Origin: Streptomyces hawaiiensis
GTDB lineage: Bacteria > Actinomycetota > Actinomycetes > Streptomycetales > Streptomycetaceae
DNA length: 64,000 bases
Assembly: GCF_004803895.1 (NCBI RefSeq)
Contig: NZ_CP021978.1
Span: forward strand, 5,394,001-5,458,000
Direction: 5' to 3'
The notes under the pieces are model-generated. The model ran no database searches. It was not told the origin of the DNA and saw only the letters and a program-made list of their open reading frames with translations. The number at the start of each line of letters is the position of its first letter. The stretch's first letter is position 1. Shown piece by piece: positions 1-7,644 of the stretch. The position numbers and the translations under genes are program-made.

Positions 1-534
1 GTACTGCCCCGGCTCGTAGTACCCGGGCGTCATACGGCAGGTCACCCCGAACCGGTTCCAGGCGTTGATCGCCGTGATCGCGGCGATGACCTGCGCCAGC
101 TCGGCCTCCTCGAAGTGCTTCGCGGCGTTGTCGTACACCTCGTCCGGCACGAAACCTCCCCCAGAGCCGAAAGCCTGGGAGGTGCCCCCAGTCAGGACCG
201 TCACGGCCTCCGTCAGCTCCAGGGCCGCGATCTCCTTCGCGGTGTAGAAGTGCCGCGACTCCTCCCAGGCGCTCAGCTGCACGATCCGCTCGACGCTCTC
301 ACCCGAGGCGAGGGCGTCCTTGGTGTGCATGTCGATGCAGAAGGCGCAGTGGTTGATCTGGGAGGCGCGGATCTTCACCAGCTCGTACAGCTTGTGGTCG
401 AGCCCCTGCCGGGCGGCGATCTCCAGCCGGACCATCGCCTTGTAGACCTCGGGCGCGTGCTTGGCCCACTCCAGGCGGGCGGGCTGCTCGGGGGCGTACT
501 CCACGCCCGTCGTGTCATCGGTGTGCGTCGTCAT
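1..534 (-). CDS. AhpD-like carboxymuconolactone decarboxylase family protein (partial at 3' end)
   Basis: The reading frame starts at ATG 534 and is still open at the window edge, so the C-terminus is missing (178 codons visible). The family signature CAFCIDMH puts a CxxC pair at Cys63/Cys66 with His70, as in AhpD-type alkylhydroperoxidases that reduce peroxides through a redox disulfide. Its closest visible relative is the gene at 2020-2487. Compared with that paralogue it carries about ten extra residues near 115-127, encoded by a palindromic repeat (155-193). It is divergent from the MocR gene with a 47-bp gap, so MocR may control it. The physiological substrate cannot be told from the sequence. 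Confidence 0.85.
   Translation of the reverse strand, partial: MTTHTDDTTGVEYAPEQPARLEWAKHAPEVYKAMVRLEIAARQGLDHKLYELVKIRASQINHCAFCIDMHTKDALASGESVERIVQLSAWEESRHFYTAKEIAALELTEAVTVLTGGTSQAFGSGGGFVPDEVYDNAAKHFEEAELAQVIAAITAINAWNRFGVTCRMTPGYYEPGQY
155..193. repeat. Small palindromic Streptomyces-type repeat inside a coding sequence
   Basis: A hairpin-like segment with CCTCCCCCAG and CTGGGAGGTG arms around GAGCCGAAAGC lies in frame within the 1-534 gene and encodes residues TGGTSQAFGSGGG. The paralogue at 2020-2487 lacks it. Short palindromes of this composition are, from my general knowledge, dispersed in many Streptomyces genomes, usually between genes. Here it adds a glycine-rich loop without breaking the frame. 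Confidence 0.65.
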
Positions 535-581
535 GCCCTCGACCCTAGGAAGGAAGCAGCCCAGGGGTATGGTCCATTTCC

Positions 582-1970
582 ATGGCGGAACAGTGGGCCA
601 CTCTGGGCGTCGACCTGCACGTGGAGCCGACCGGCCCGGGCCTGCGCCGGGGGCTGACCGACGCCCTGCGCGAGGCGGTGCGCTCCGGCCGGCTGGCCCC
701 CGGCACCCGGCTGCCCTCCTCCCGCGCCCTTGCCGCCGACCTGGGCATCGCCCGCAACACGGTCGCCGACGCCTACGCCGACCTGGTCGCCGAGGGCTGG
801 CTCACCGCCCGGCAGGGCTCGGGCACCCGGGTCGCCGCGCGCGAGGTCGTCCCGCCGTCCGGCACGGCACCCCACCCCCGCGCACCCGCCCGCCCGGCCT
901 ACGATCTGCGCCCCGGCAGCCCCGACCTCGCGTCCTTCCCGCGTGCGGAGTGGCTCAAGGCCGCCCGCCGCGCCCTCACCGCCGCCCCGCACCACGCGCT
1001 CGACTACGGCGACCCGCGCGGCCGCCCCGAGCTGCGGGCCGCACTCGCCGGGTACCTCTCCCGGGCCCGGGGCGTGCGCGCTGACCCCGAACGGATCGTG
1101 GTGTGCGCCGGGTTCGCGCACGGCCTGAAGCTGCTCGGCACGGTCCTGCGGGCGCGCGGGGCGCGGACGGTCGCGGGCGAGTCGTACGGCCTCGACGCGC
1201 ACTGGAGGATCCTGGCCGCCTCCGGCCTGGACACCACCCCGCTGCCCTTCGACCGGCTGGGCACCGACCCGGGCGGGTTGTCCAAAGCCGACGCGCTGCT
1301 GCTCACCCCCGCCCACCAGTTCCCCATGGGCGTGCCCCTGCACCGCGACCGCCGTACGGCCGTCGTGGACTGGGCCCGGCGCACCGGGGGACTGGTGCTG
1401 GAGGACGACTACGACGGTGAGTTCCGCTACGACCGGCAGCCCGTCGGCGCGCTCCAGGGCCTGGACCCCGACCGGGTCGTCCACCTGGGCACCACCAGCA
1501 AGTCCCTCGCTCCCGGGCTGCGGCTGGCCTGGATGGTGCTGCCGCCGGACCTCGCCGAGGAGGTCGCGGCGGCGAAGGGCGGCGTCGACACCTGCGGGGT
1601 GCTGGACCAGCTGACCCTGGCCGAGTTCCTCACCTCCGGCGCCTACGACCGGCACGTCCGCGCGACCCGCCTGCGCTACCGGCGCCGCCGGGACGCCCTG
1701 GTCGCCGCTGTCACGGCCCGGGCCCCGGGAGCCCGCGTCACCGGCATCGCCGCCGGTCTGCACGTCCTGCTGCGGCTGCCGCCCGGCACCGAGCAGTCGG
1801 TGGTCCAGGGGGCGAACTGGCGGGGCCTCGCGCTCCACGGACTCGCCCGGTACACCCACCCCGCCGCCCGGGCCGAGCCCGTCGACGCCCTGGTCGTCGG
1901 ATACGGCACCCCGCCGGACCACGCCTGGTCGGGAGCGCTGGACGCGCTGTGCGCGGTACTGCCCGGATAA
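582..1970 (+). CDS. MocR-family (GntR/aminotransferase) transcriptional regulator
   Basis: A 462-residue protein with an N-terminal GntR winged helix (about residues 17-85, with LPSSRALAADLGIARNTV) fused to a fold-type-I aminotransferase-like domain. The PLP lysine is visible as Lys307 in TSKSLAPGLR. MocR proteins bind PLP or related ligands and usually regulate a divergent neighbour. Here the neighbours are two AhpD-like genes, one divergent (534) and one downstream (2020). Direct repeats resembling TGGTCCA and GTGGCCA occur around the start (570-600) and could be its operator, but this is weak. No enzymatic role is implied. Confidence 0.88.
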   Translation: MAEQWATLGVDLHVEPTGPGLRRGLTDALREAVRSGRLAPGTRLPSSRALAADLGIARNTVADAYADLVAEGWLTARQGSGTRVAAREVVPPSGTAPHPRAPARPAYDLRPGSPDLASFPRAEWLKAARRALTAAPHHALDYGDPRGRPELRAALAGYLSRARGVRADPERIVVCAGFAHGLKLLGTVLRARGARTVAGESYGLDAHWRILAASGLDTTPLPFDRLGTDPGGLSKADALLLTPAHQFPMGVPLHRDRRTAVVDWARRTGGLVLEDDYDGEFRYDRQPVGALQGLDPDRVVHLGTTSKSLAPGLRLAWMVLPPDLAEEVAAAKGGVDTCGVLDQLTLAEFLTSGAYDRHVRATRLRYRRRRDALVAAVTARAPGARVTGIAAGLHVLLRLPPGTEQSVVQGANWRGLALHGLARYTHPAARAEPVDALVVGYGTPPDHAWSGALDALCAVLPG

Positions 1971-2019
1971 TCGCGCGCATTCCCCTTCGGAATTGCCGTC
2001 CGGCGGATATGGTCACCCC

Positions 2020-2487
2020 ATGAGTGAAAATTCCTCCCTGCCCCGCGTAGCCCTGAAGAAAATCACCCCGGACGTCTCCGCCGCAATGGGCTCCCTGCAC
2101 ACCGCCGCCGTTTCCGCCGCCCAGGACGCCAAACTCGAACCGGAACTGCTGGAACTGGTCAGGATCCGCGCCTCACAGATCAACGGCTGTGCGTTCTGCC
2201 TCGACATGCACACCAGGGACGCCCGCGAGCAGGGCGAGACCGAGCAGCGCATCCACACCCTGAACGCCTGGCGGGAGACGCCCTTCTTCACCGGACGCGA
2301 GCGCGCCGCCCTGGCGTTGACCGAGGCGGTGACGCTGGTCCACGACGGCCGCGTCCCCGACGCCGTCTACGCCGAGGCGGCCGGGGTCTTCGACGAGAAC
2401 CAGATCGCCGCCCTCATCTGGTCGGCCACCGTCATCAACGCCTACAACCGCATCGCGATAGCGACCCGCATGGTCCCGAAAAACTGA
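2020..2487 (+). CDS. AhpD-like carboxymuconolactone decarboxylase family protein
   Basis: A 155-residue protein starting MSENSSLPRV, with the redox motif CAFCLDMH (Cys57, Cys60, His64). It belongs to the AhpD/CMD superfamily, small helical proteins acting as peroxidases or disulfide reductants. It follows the MocR gene by 49 bp on the same strand and is a paralogue of the divergent gene at 1-534. I chose ATG 2020 because an upstream in-frame alternative start would add non-conserved residues. A hairpin follows the stop and separates it from the convergent pabC-type gene. Confidence 0.88.
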   Translation: MSENSSLPRVALKKITPDVSAAMGSLHTAAVSAAQDAKLEPELLELVRIRASQINGCAFCLDMHTRDAREQGETEQRIHTLNAWRETPFFTGRERAALALTEAVTLVHDGRVPDAVYAEAAGVFDENQIAALIWSATVINAYNRIAIATRMVPKN

Positions 2488-2503
2488 AAAGGGCAAGAGA
2501 AAA

Positions 2504-2531
2504 GCCGCCGGGTCGAATTCGGCCCGGCGTC
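2504..2531. terminator. Bidirectional hairpin between convergent genes
   Basis: CGCCGGG (2506-2512) pairs with CCCGGCG (2523-2529) across a TCGAATTCGG loop. It lies between the stop of the AhpD-like gene (2487) and the stop of the minus-strand lyase gene (2549), flanked by A-rich and T-rich runs, so it can serve both strands. Confidence 0.6.
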
Positions 2532-2548
2532 GCTGTTTCTCCCGCAAT

Positions 2549-3349
2549 TCAGTCGGCCGGCAGCGGCTCCATGACGCCGTCCAGCCAGGTGCGCCATTCC
2601 CCGGCCCTTTCCGCCGGAGGCACCCGCATCGGCCGTCCGATCCAGCCCGTCACGGGCCGAATTCCGTGCAGCGCGTTCACCAGCCACACCTCACGGCCCT
2701 CCAGCTCGGCCACGGTCCGCTCCCGGTGCGCGATCCGGAACCCGCAGCGCAGCGCCCGCTCCTGCACCAGCCCGGCCGTCACACCCGGCAGGACGGGCAG
2801 CCGCGGCGGGGGCAGGCACAGGATGTCGTCCTCCCACCACAGGACACTGGCGGTGGCCGACTCCAGGACCGTGCCCGAGGGGGCGATCAGCACCGCCTCC
2901 TCCGCGCCCTCGACCGCGGCCCGGCGGCGCACCCGGGCCAGGGTGTCCAGGTCCGGGCCCTTGCGGCGGGGCACGGTCCGCGGATCGGACTGGCCCGCCG
3001 CCCAGAGGCGCACCCCCGCGCCCAGCGGCGGAGCGGGCCGCAGCAGCAGCCGCAGCTCCAGGGACCCCGCCGCGAGTTCCACCCGGGGGAACCACGCCCC
3101 CGTGCGCGGCAGCGCGGCGGTCACGTCCCGCCAGAACGCCAGGAGCCGGCGCGGCTCCGGCCCGCCGCACTCACCGCAGGACCGCGAGAACCGCTCCCGG
3201 TGCCGGGCATAGGCCCGCACCCCGCCCTCGCGCAGCAGCCACGAGTCCGCGACGAGCAGCCGCCCCTCGGCCGTCCCCTCCGGGGCCGGGGCCAGGCCAC
3301 GGCCGGGCGTCCACGCCCACAGGCCCTCCGCCACCGCCGGTCTTGTCAC
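2549..3349 (-). CDS. Aminodeoxychorismate lyase-like class IV aminotransferase (PabC type)
   Basis: A 266-residue PLP enzyme of fold type IV. The expected PLP lysine is Lys130 (VPRRKGPDLDTLARV) and the conserved ESATAS segment follows at Glu163. Family knowledge says PabC converts 4-amino-4-deoxychorismate to p-aminobenzoate and pyruvate. I place the start at GTG 3349, seven bases after GGAGGA, right behind the stop of the upstream flavoenzyme gene (3363). An in-frame GTG at 3352 is possible. It is the last gene of the aminobenzoate operon and supplies the step after the PabAB fusion. Branched-chain or D-amino acid aminotransferase activity cannot be excluded, but context argues for PabC. Confidence 0.82.
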   Translation of the reverse strand: MTRPAVAEGLWAWTPGRGLAPAPEGTAEGRLLVADSWLLREGGVRAYARHRERFSRSCGECGGPEPRRLLAFWRDVTAALPRTGAWFPRVELAAGSLELRLLLRPAPPLGAGVRLWAAGQSDPRTVPRRKGPDLDTLARVRRRAAVEGAEEAVLIAPSGTVLESATASVLWWEDDILCLPPPRLPVLPGVTAGLVQERALRCGFRIAHRERTVAELEGREVWLVNALHGIRPVTGWIGRPMRVPPAERAGEWRTWLDGVMEPLPAD

Positions 3350-3362
3350 CACGAGGTCCTCC

Positions 3363-4541
3363 TCAGTACGTGCGGCCCGCGACGGCGGGCGCCCCGTGCC
3401 GGGGCCCGTACGGCGCGTGCTCCAGCCAGGATCCACACCACGGCAGCACCGGCGCCAGGGCCGCCGCGGCCCGCTGCCTGACCCGGACGATCCGGCGGCG
3501 CGGCCGCAGATGGTCCAGGGCCGTACCGGCGGCGGCCATGTTGAACAGACCCGCCGCGCGCCGCACCTCGGCGAAGCGCGCGACCGCCTCGCCGGTCCCG
3601 GCGGCGATCGCCTCGGCGGCGGCCGCCGCGTCCGCGATCCCGCTGTTCATCCCGCGCGCCCCGAACGGCGGGAAGAGATGCGCCGCCTCACCGGCCAGCA
3701 GCACCCGCCGGTGCGGATCGGTGAACGAGGCCGCCACCTTGCGCAGGAAGCGGTACACCGACACCCACAGGATCCTCTCGCCGTAGCCGTCCCCGACGAT
3801 CGCGGGCAGCCAGCGCCGTACGGCCTCCTCGGTGCCGAACTCCTCCGGCCGGTCGTCGTCGCGGCACTGGAGGTCGACCTGGAAGCCCCCGGTGAACGGC
3901 ACCCGCATGACACCGCGGCCGCCGGCCCCGGGATGCTCGTAGTGGAAGACCCGCTCCCACGGCAGCTCGGCGCCCGGCACATCGGCGACGTCCACGACGA
4001 CGTGGAAGCCCTCGCCGCGGGTGCCCTCCAGCTCGATGCCCAGCTCGCGCCGGACCGCCGAGCGGGCCCCGTCGGCGGCGACGACGTGGGAAGCGCTCCA
4101 CTCCCGCCCGTCCGCACCCGTCAGCCGGACCCCGCTTCCCGTGCTGTGCACGCCCGTCACGCGGGCGCCCCACACGAAGCCGACCCCGGCCCGCTCACAG
4201 GCCGCCCGCAGAAAACGTTCGGTGTCCGTCTGGCGCAGGCTGGTGAACGGCGGCGGGCCGGACGGGGGCGGGAAGGTCCGGGCGTAGACCTCGCGTCCCC
4301 GGTACAGGGTGCGTCTGGTGTGCCAGGTCCGTCCGTACGAGGTGATCTCGGCGGCGAGGCCGGGCAGCATCCCGTCCAGCAGGGCGAGGGTCTCCCGGTG
4401 CACGAACAGGGCCCGGCTCCCGGGCCGTTCACGGCCTTGCGGATCGGCCTCCAGCAGCGTGACCGGCAGGCCGTGCGCCCGTAGCGCGAGGGCCGCCGAC
4501 AGGCCCACCGGCCCGGCGCCCACCACCAGGACCGGGGTCAT
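3363..4541 (-). CDS. FAD-dependent aromatic hydroxylase (PheA/TfdB type)
   Basis: A 392-residue group A flavoprotein monooxygenase. The Rossmann motif GAGPVGLSAALAL is at the N-terminus and the DG motif reads VVAADGARSAVRREL. The usual GD motif reads LLAGEAAHLFPPFGARG, with Glu in place of the normal Asp that contacts the FAD ribityl. It overlaps the preceding ligase gene by ATGA (4538-4541) and is followed by pabC, so it is translationally coupled within the operon. It probably hydroxylates the aminobenzoate, or its activated form, using NAD(P)H and O2. Which ring position, and whether decarboxylation occurs, cannot be inferred. Confidence 0.82.
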   Translation of the reverse strand: MTPVLVVGAGPVGLSAALALRAHGLPVTLLEADPQGRERPGSRALFVHRETLALLDGMLPGLAAEITSYGRTWHTRRTLYRGREVYARTFPPPSGPPPFTSLRQTDTERFLRAACERAGVGFVWGARVTGVHSTGSGVRLTGADGREWSASHVVAADGARSAVRRELGIELEGTRGEGFHVVVDVADVPGAELPWERVFHYEHPGAGGRGVMRVPFTGGFQVDLQCRDDDRPEEFGTEEAVRRWLPAIVGDGYGERILWVSVYRFLRKVAASFTDPHRRVLLAGEAAHLFPPFGARGMNSGIADAAAAAEAIAAGTGEAVARFAEVRRAAGLFNMAAAGTALDHLRPRRRIVRVRQRAAAALAPVLPWCGSWLEHAPYGPRHGAPAVAGRTY

Positions 4542-6097
4542 GCCCTGACGCCTTCGCCGAGCATCCGGGCGATCTCCACCCGCTTCACCTTCCAGGTCGC
4601 CGTCATCGGCAGGTCCTCGAACCGCCACTGCCGCGGCTCGGCCATCGCCGGCAGCCCGTCCGTGGCCCGCCGCCAGCGCTCCGGGTCCAGGGGCCGCTCG
4701 CCGCGCACGCACACCACCGGCACCGGCTCACGGTCCGCCCCCGGCACGATCACGACCTCGCGCAGCTCCTCCAGCCGGGACATCAGCGCGTCCTCGACCT
4801 CCAGGTTGCTGTGCACGGCGTCGATCTGGTCCACCTCCCGGTCGATCAGGTACAGCGCGCCCAGGCGGCTGCGGTAGCCCAGGTCGCCCATCTCCCACCA
4901 GCCGTCGGTGAGCTGACGGTCGTAGCGCTCCGGCATGCCGAGGTAGGTGAGGATCCGTCCCCGGGTGCGCGCCTCGATGCGGCCCGGAGTGCCGGGCGGC
5001 ACCCGCCCGCCCTCGGCGTCGGAGACCCGGACCCGGGTGAAGCCGGGTATCCCGAACCCGACCCGGCGGCCGTCCGCCCGGGCGGCACCGCGCCGGGTCA
5101 CCACCTGGAACGCCACCGGGCCCGTCTCGCTCTGCCCGTACAGCTGGATCAGCCAGGGCGTACGGCGCCGCGACGCGTCCAGCAGCCGCCGCACGGTACG
5201 CGGATGGATCGCGTCGAACGTCGAGCCGTAGGACCGGACCCGGGACAGCGGGGCGCCGGGCGCGCCGGCCAGTTCCTCCCACAGCACGAACGTGTTGGGG
5301 TGTGTCTCGACGATGCCGGGCCGGTGCCGGGCCAGCAGCGGGCCGACCGCGGCCGGATCCGGGTCGGTGATCAGCACGAGCGGGCTGCCGAAGTGCAGCA
5401 GGACACCGAGCAGATGGTAGAAGCGCGAGTGCACGAAGGACATGTGCAGTGCGGCGGTCTCACCCCGGGTGGGCCAGCCCATCGCCTGCTGCGGCACGAG
5501 CCGGTTCCACATGGTCCGCGCGCAGTGCACGGCCAGTTTGGGGACGCCGGTGGTGCCCGAGCTGTGGGTGATCAGGGCGGGTTCGCCGGGATGGAGCCGG
5601 ACGGGCAGAGGCGGTTCGGCGCCGGGGTACGCCGCCAGCGGCTCGGCCCCGGGTGCCTCGTCCACGGACAGCGTCCGCCGCACGAGCCCGGACAGGGCGA
5701 TGTCCTTCAGCCCGTCCAGCGTCGCGGCGTCGGTGATCAGCCAGGGCCGCCGCAGCCGCTCGAGAAGCTGCCCCGCCACGTCGGGGGCCAGCGCGGGCGA
5801 CAGCAGCACGGGCACGGCCCCGATACGGGAGGCAGCGCAGGTCAGCAGCATGATGTCGACGTTGTCGGCCTTGTGCACGACGACCTGCTCCGAGGGCCGC
5901 ACCCCGGCCTCCCACAGCCGGCCGGACAACTCCTCGACCACATCGGCCAGCACGCTGTAGCTCAGGTCGACGCCCAGGGAGGGGGCGACGTCGAGCGGCC
6001 GGTCGAGGGTGACGAAGACGGCCCCGTGCCGGTCGGCCGCACGCCGGAAGACCGGTCCCAGATAGAAGCCGCGGTCCGCGAGCAGGGGCTGTCGCAT
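4538..6097 (-). CDS. AMP-dependent acyl ligase (second adenylating enzyme of the operon)
   Basis: A 519-residue ANL-superfamily enzyme. The phosphate-binding motif is ITHSSGTTGVPKLAV, the adenine-binding region YGQSETGP, and the C-terminal catalytic lysine lies in MTATWKVKRVEI. It activates a carboxylate as an acyl adenylate and passes it to CoA, a carrier or an amine. The acceptor is unknown. ATG 6097 follows AGAGGAA at good spacing. A GTG at 6124 overlapping the upstream stop is an alternative. It diverges clearly from the other ligase (6121-7644), so two different acids or two successive activations are implied. It overlaps the flavin hydroxylase gene by four bases. Confidence 0.82.
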   Translation of the reverse strand: MRQPLLADRGFYLGPVFRRAADRHGAVFVTLDRPLDVAPSLGVDLSYSVLADVVEELSGRLWEAGVRPSEQVVVHKADNVDIMLLTCAASRIGAVPVLLSPALAPDVAGQLLERLRRPWLITDAATLDGLKDIALSGLVRRTLSVDEAPGAEPLAAYPGAEPPLPVRLHPGEPALITHSSGTTGVPKLAVHCARTMWNRLVPQQAMGWPTRGETAALHMSFVHSRFYHLLGVLLHFGSPLVLITDPDPAAVGPLLARHRPGIVETHPNTFVLWEELAGAPGAPLSRVRSYGSTFDAIHPRTVRRLLDASRRRTPWLIQLYGQSETGPVAFQVVTRRGAARADGRRVGFGIPGFTRVRVSDAEGGRVPPGTPGRIEARTRGRILTYLGMPERYDRQLTDGWWEMGDLGYRSRLGALYLIDREVDQIDAVHSNLEVEDALMSRLEELREVVIVPGADREPVPVVCVRGERPLDPERWRRATDGLPAMAEPRQWRFEDLPMTATWKVKRVEIARMLGEGVRA

Positions 6098-6120
6098 GGG
6101 CTCGTTCCTCTCTGTGGTGT

Positions 6121-7644
6121 TCACCAGGCGCCCTTGCGCACCAGATGGCGGCGGAGCTTCCCGGTCGCGGTGCGCGGCAGCGACGGGACGAAGCTGACGC
6201 TGCGGGGGACCTTGAACGCGGCGAGGTTCTCGCGCGCCAGGCCGGTCAACTCGTCGGCCAGTCCGTCCCGAACGGGCGGGGCGGGGACCACGAAGGCCCG
6301 CAGCCGGCTCGCCCCGCGCCCGTCGGGAACGGCCACCACCGCCACCTCCCGCACCGCCGGATGGCCGCGCAGGACGGCCTCCACCTCCAGCGGGGAGACG
6401 GTGATGCCGCCGACCATCTCCATGTCGTCGGCGCGGCCCAGATGCCGGTAGGTGCCGTCCGGTTCGCGGCGGGCCCGGTCCCGCGTGGCCAGCCAGCCGC
6501 CGACCAGCGTCCGGGCGGTCTCCTCCGGCCGGTTCAGATAGCCGGGTGTCACCGTCGGTCCGCGCACCCACATCTCGCCCTCGTCGCCGTCCGGCACCGG
6601 ATGCCCGTCACGGTCGCGCAGCTCCACCTCGAAGCCGGGCACGGGCCGGCCCACGGTGCCCGGGTGGTGGTGGGAGAAGCCGTTGGCGCAGAACGCGTGA
6701 CCGGCCTCGGTGGAGCCGATCTGCTCCAGCACCGGCGCGCCCAGCAGGGCGGTGACCTGCTGGGCCAGCCCCTCCGGCAGCCCCTCACCGGCGGACACCG
6801 CGGCCCGCACCGAGGCGAAGCAGCCCTCGTGCCCGTTGCCCCGCTCGACCACCAGCGCGGCGTACGCGGACGGCACGGAGTACAGCAGCGTCACCCGGTG
6901 CCGGGCGACGAGCTCGTCGATGGTGGCCGGAGAGGGCCGCCGGTCCACCAGCACGGCGGACGAGCCGGAGAACAGCGGGAAGACCAACGCGTTGCCGAAC
7001 CCGTAGGCGAAGAAGAGCTTCGACACCGACAGGGTGACGTCCTCCGCGGTGATCCGCAGCACCCGCCGCCCGACCAGGTCGTGGTACGTCCGTGGATCGC
7101 CGTGCGTGTGCACGACGCCCTTGGGACGGCCCGTGGTGCCGGAGGTGTACTGCACGTAGAGCGGGCTGTGCGCGTCGACCTGGTGGGCGGGGGCGGGCTC
7201 GGCGGCGGGGGCGAGGGCCATCAGCTGGTCGGCGCCGAGCGCTGTCCGGCCGGCGAAGGGTTCCTCCAAGCCCGGCCCCGTCACACACAGCACGGCGTCG
7301 GTGTCCTCGGCCAGGAAGGCGTGGTCGGCGGCGGGGAGTTCGGGGTTGACCAGGACCGCGACGGCACCGAGGCGGGCGGTGCCGAGGAACGCCGTCACCC
7401 AGGCGAGGGAGTCCGGCAGCGCGAGCAGCACCCGGTCTCCCGGGCGCACCCCGTACCCGGCCAGCACCGTGGCCGCGCGGGCGGCGAGGCCGTGCACCTC
7501 ACCGTGGGTCCAGGCCCGGTGTCCCTGGTGGAACGCGGTCCGGCCGGTCCACCCGCGCCGCTCGGCGAGCTCCGCCAGGTGGGCCGCGAGATTCCCGGGC
7601 GCCTCGGCCTCGGCCGGGCTCGGTGTGACCTGCGGACTGGTCAT
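6121..7644 (-). CDS. Benzoate-CoA ligase family AMP-dependent synthetase
   Basis: A 507-residue ANL enzyme with the motif YTSGTTGRPKG, the IGSTEAGH region and a C-terminal PRTATGKLRRHLV lysine motif. Overall it looks like the benzoate-CoA ligase family, which converts aromatic acids to acyl-CoA thioesters through acyl adenylates. The start ATG 7644 overlaps the pabAB stop (ATGA, 7641-7644), so the two are translationally coupled. Since pabAB and pabC in the same operon make p-aminobenzoate, a 4-aminobenzoyl adenylate or CoA thioester is the natural guess for its product. Confidence 0.85.
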   Translation of the reverse strand: MTSPQVTPSPAEAEAPGNLAAHLAELAERRGWTGRTAFHQGHRAWTHGEVHGLAARAATVLAGYGVRPGDRVLLALPDSLAWVTAFLGTARLGAVAVLVNPELPAADHAFLAEDTDAVLCVTGPGLEEPFAGRTALGADQLMALAPAAEPAPAHQVDAHSPLYVQYTSGTTGRPKGVVHTHGDPRTYHDLVGRRVLRITAEDVTLSVSKLFFAYGFGNALVFPLFSGSSAVLVDRRPSPATIDELVARHRVTLLYSVPSAYAALVVERGNGHEGCFASVRAAVSAGEGLPEGLAQQVTALLGAPVLEQIGSTEAGHAFCANGFSHHHPGTVGRPVPGFEVELRDRDGHPVPDGDEGEMWVRGPTVTPGYLNRPEETARTLVGGWLATRDRARREPDGTYRHLGRADDMEMVGGITVSPLEVEAVLRGHPAVREVAVVAVPDGRGASRLRAFVVPAPPVRDGLADELTGLARENLAAFKVPRSVSFVPSLPRTATGKLRRHLVRKGAW

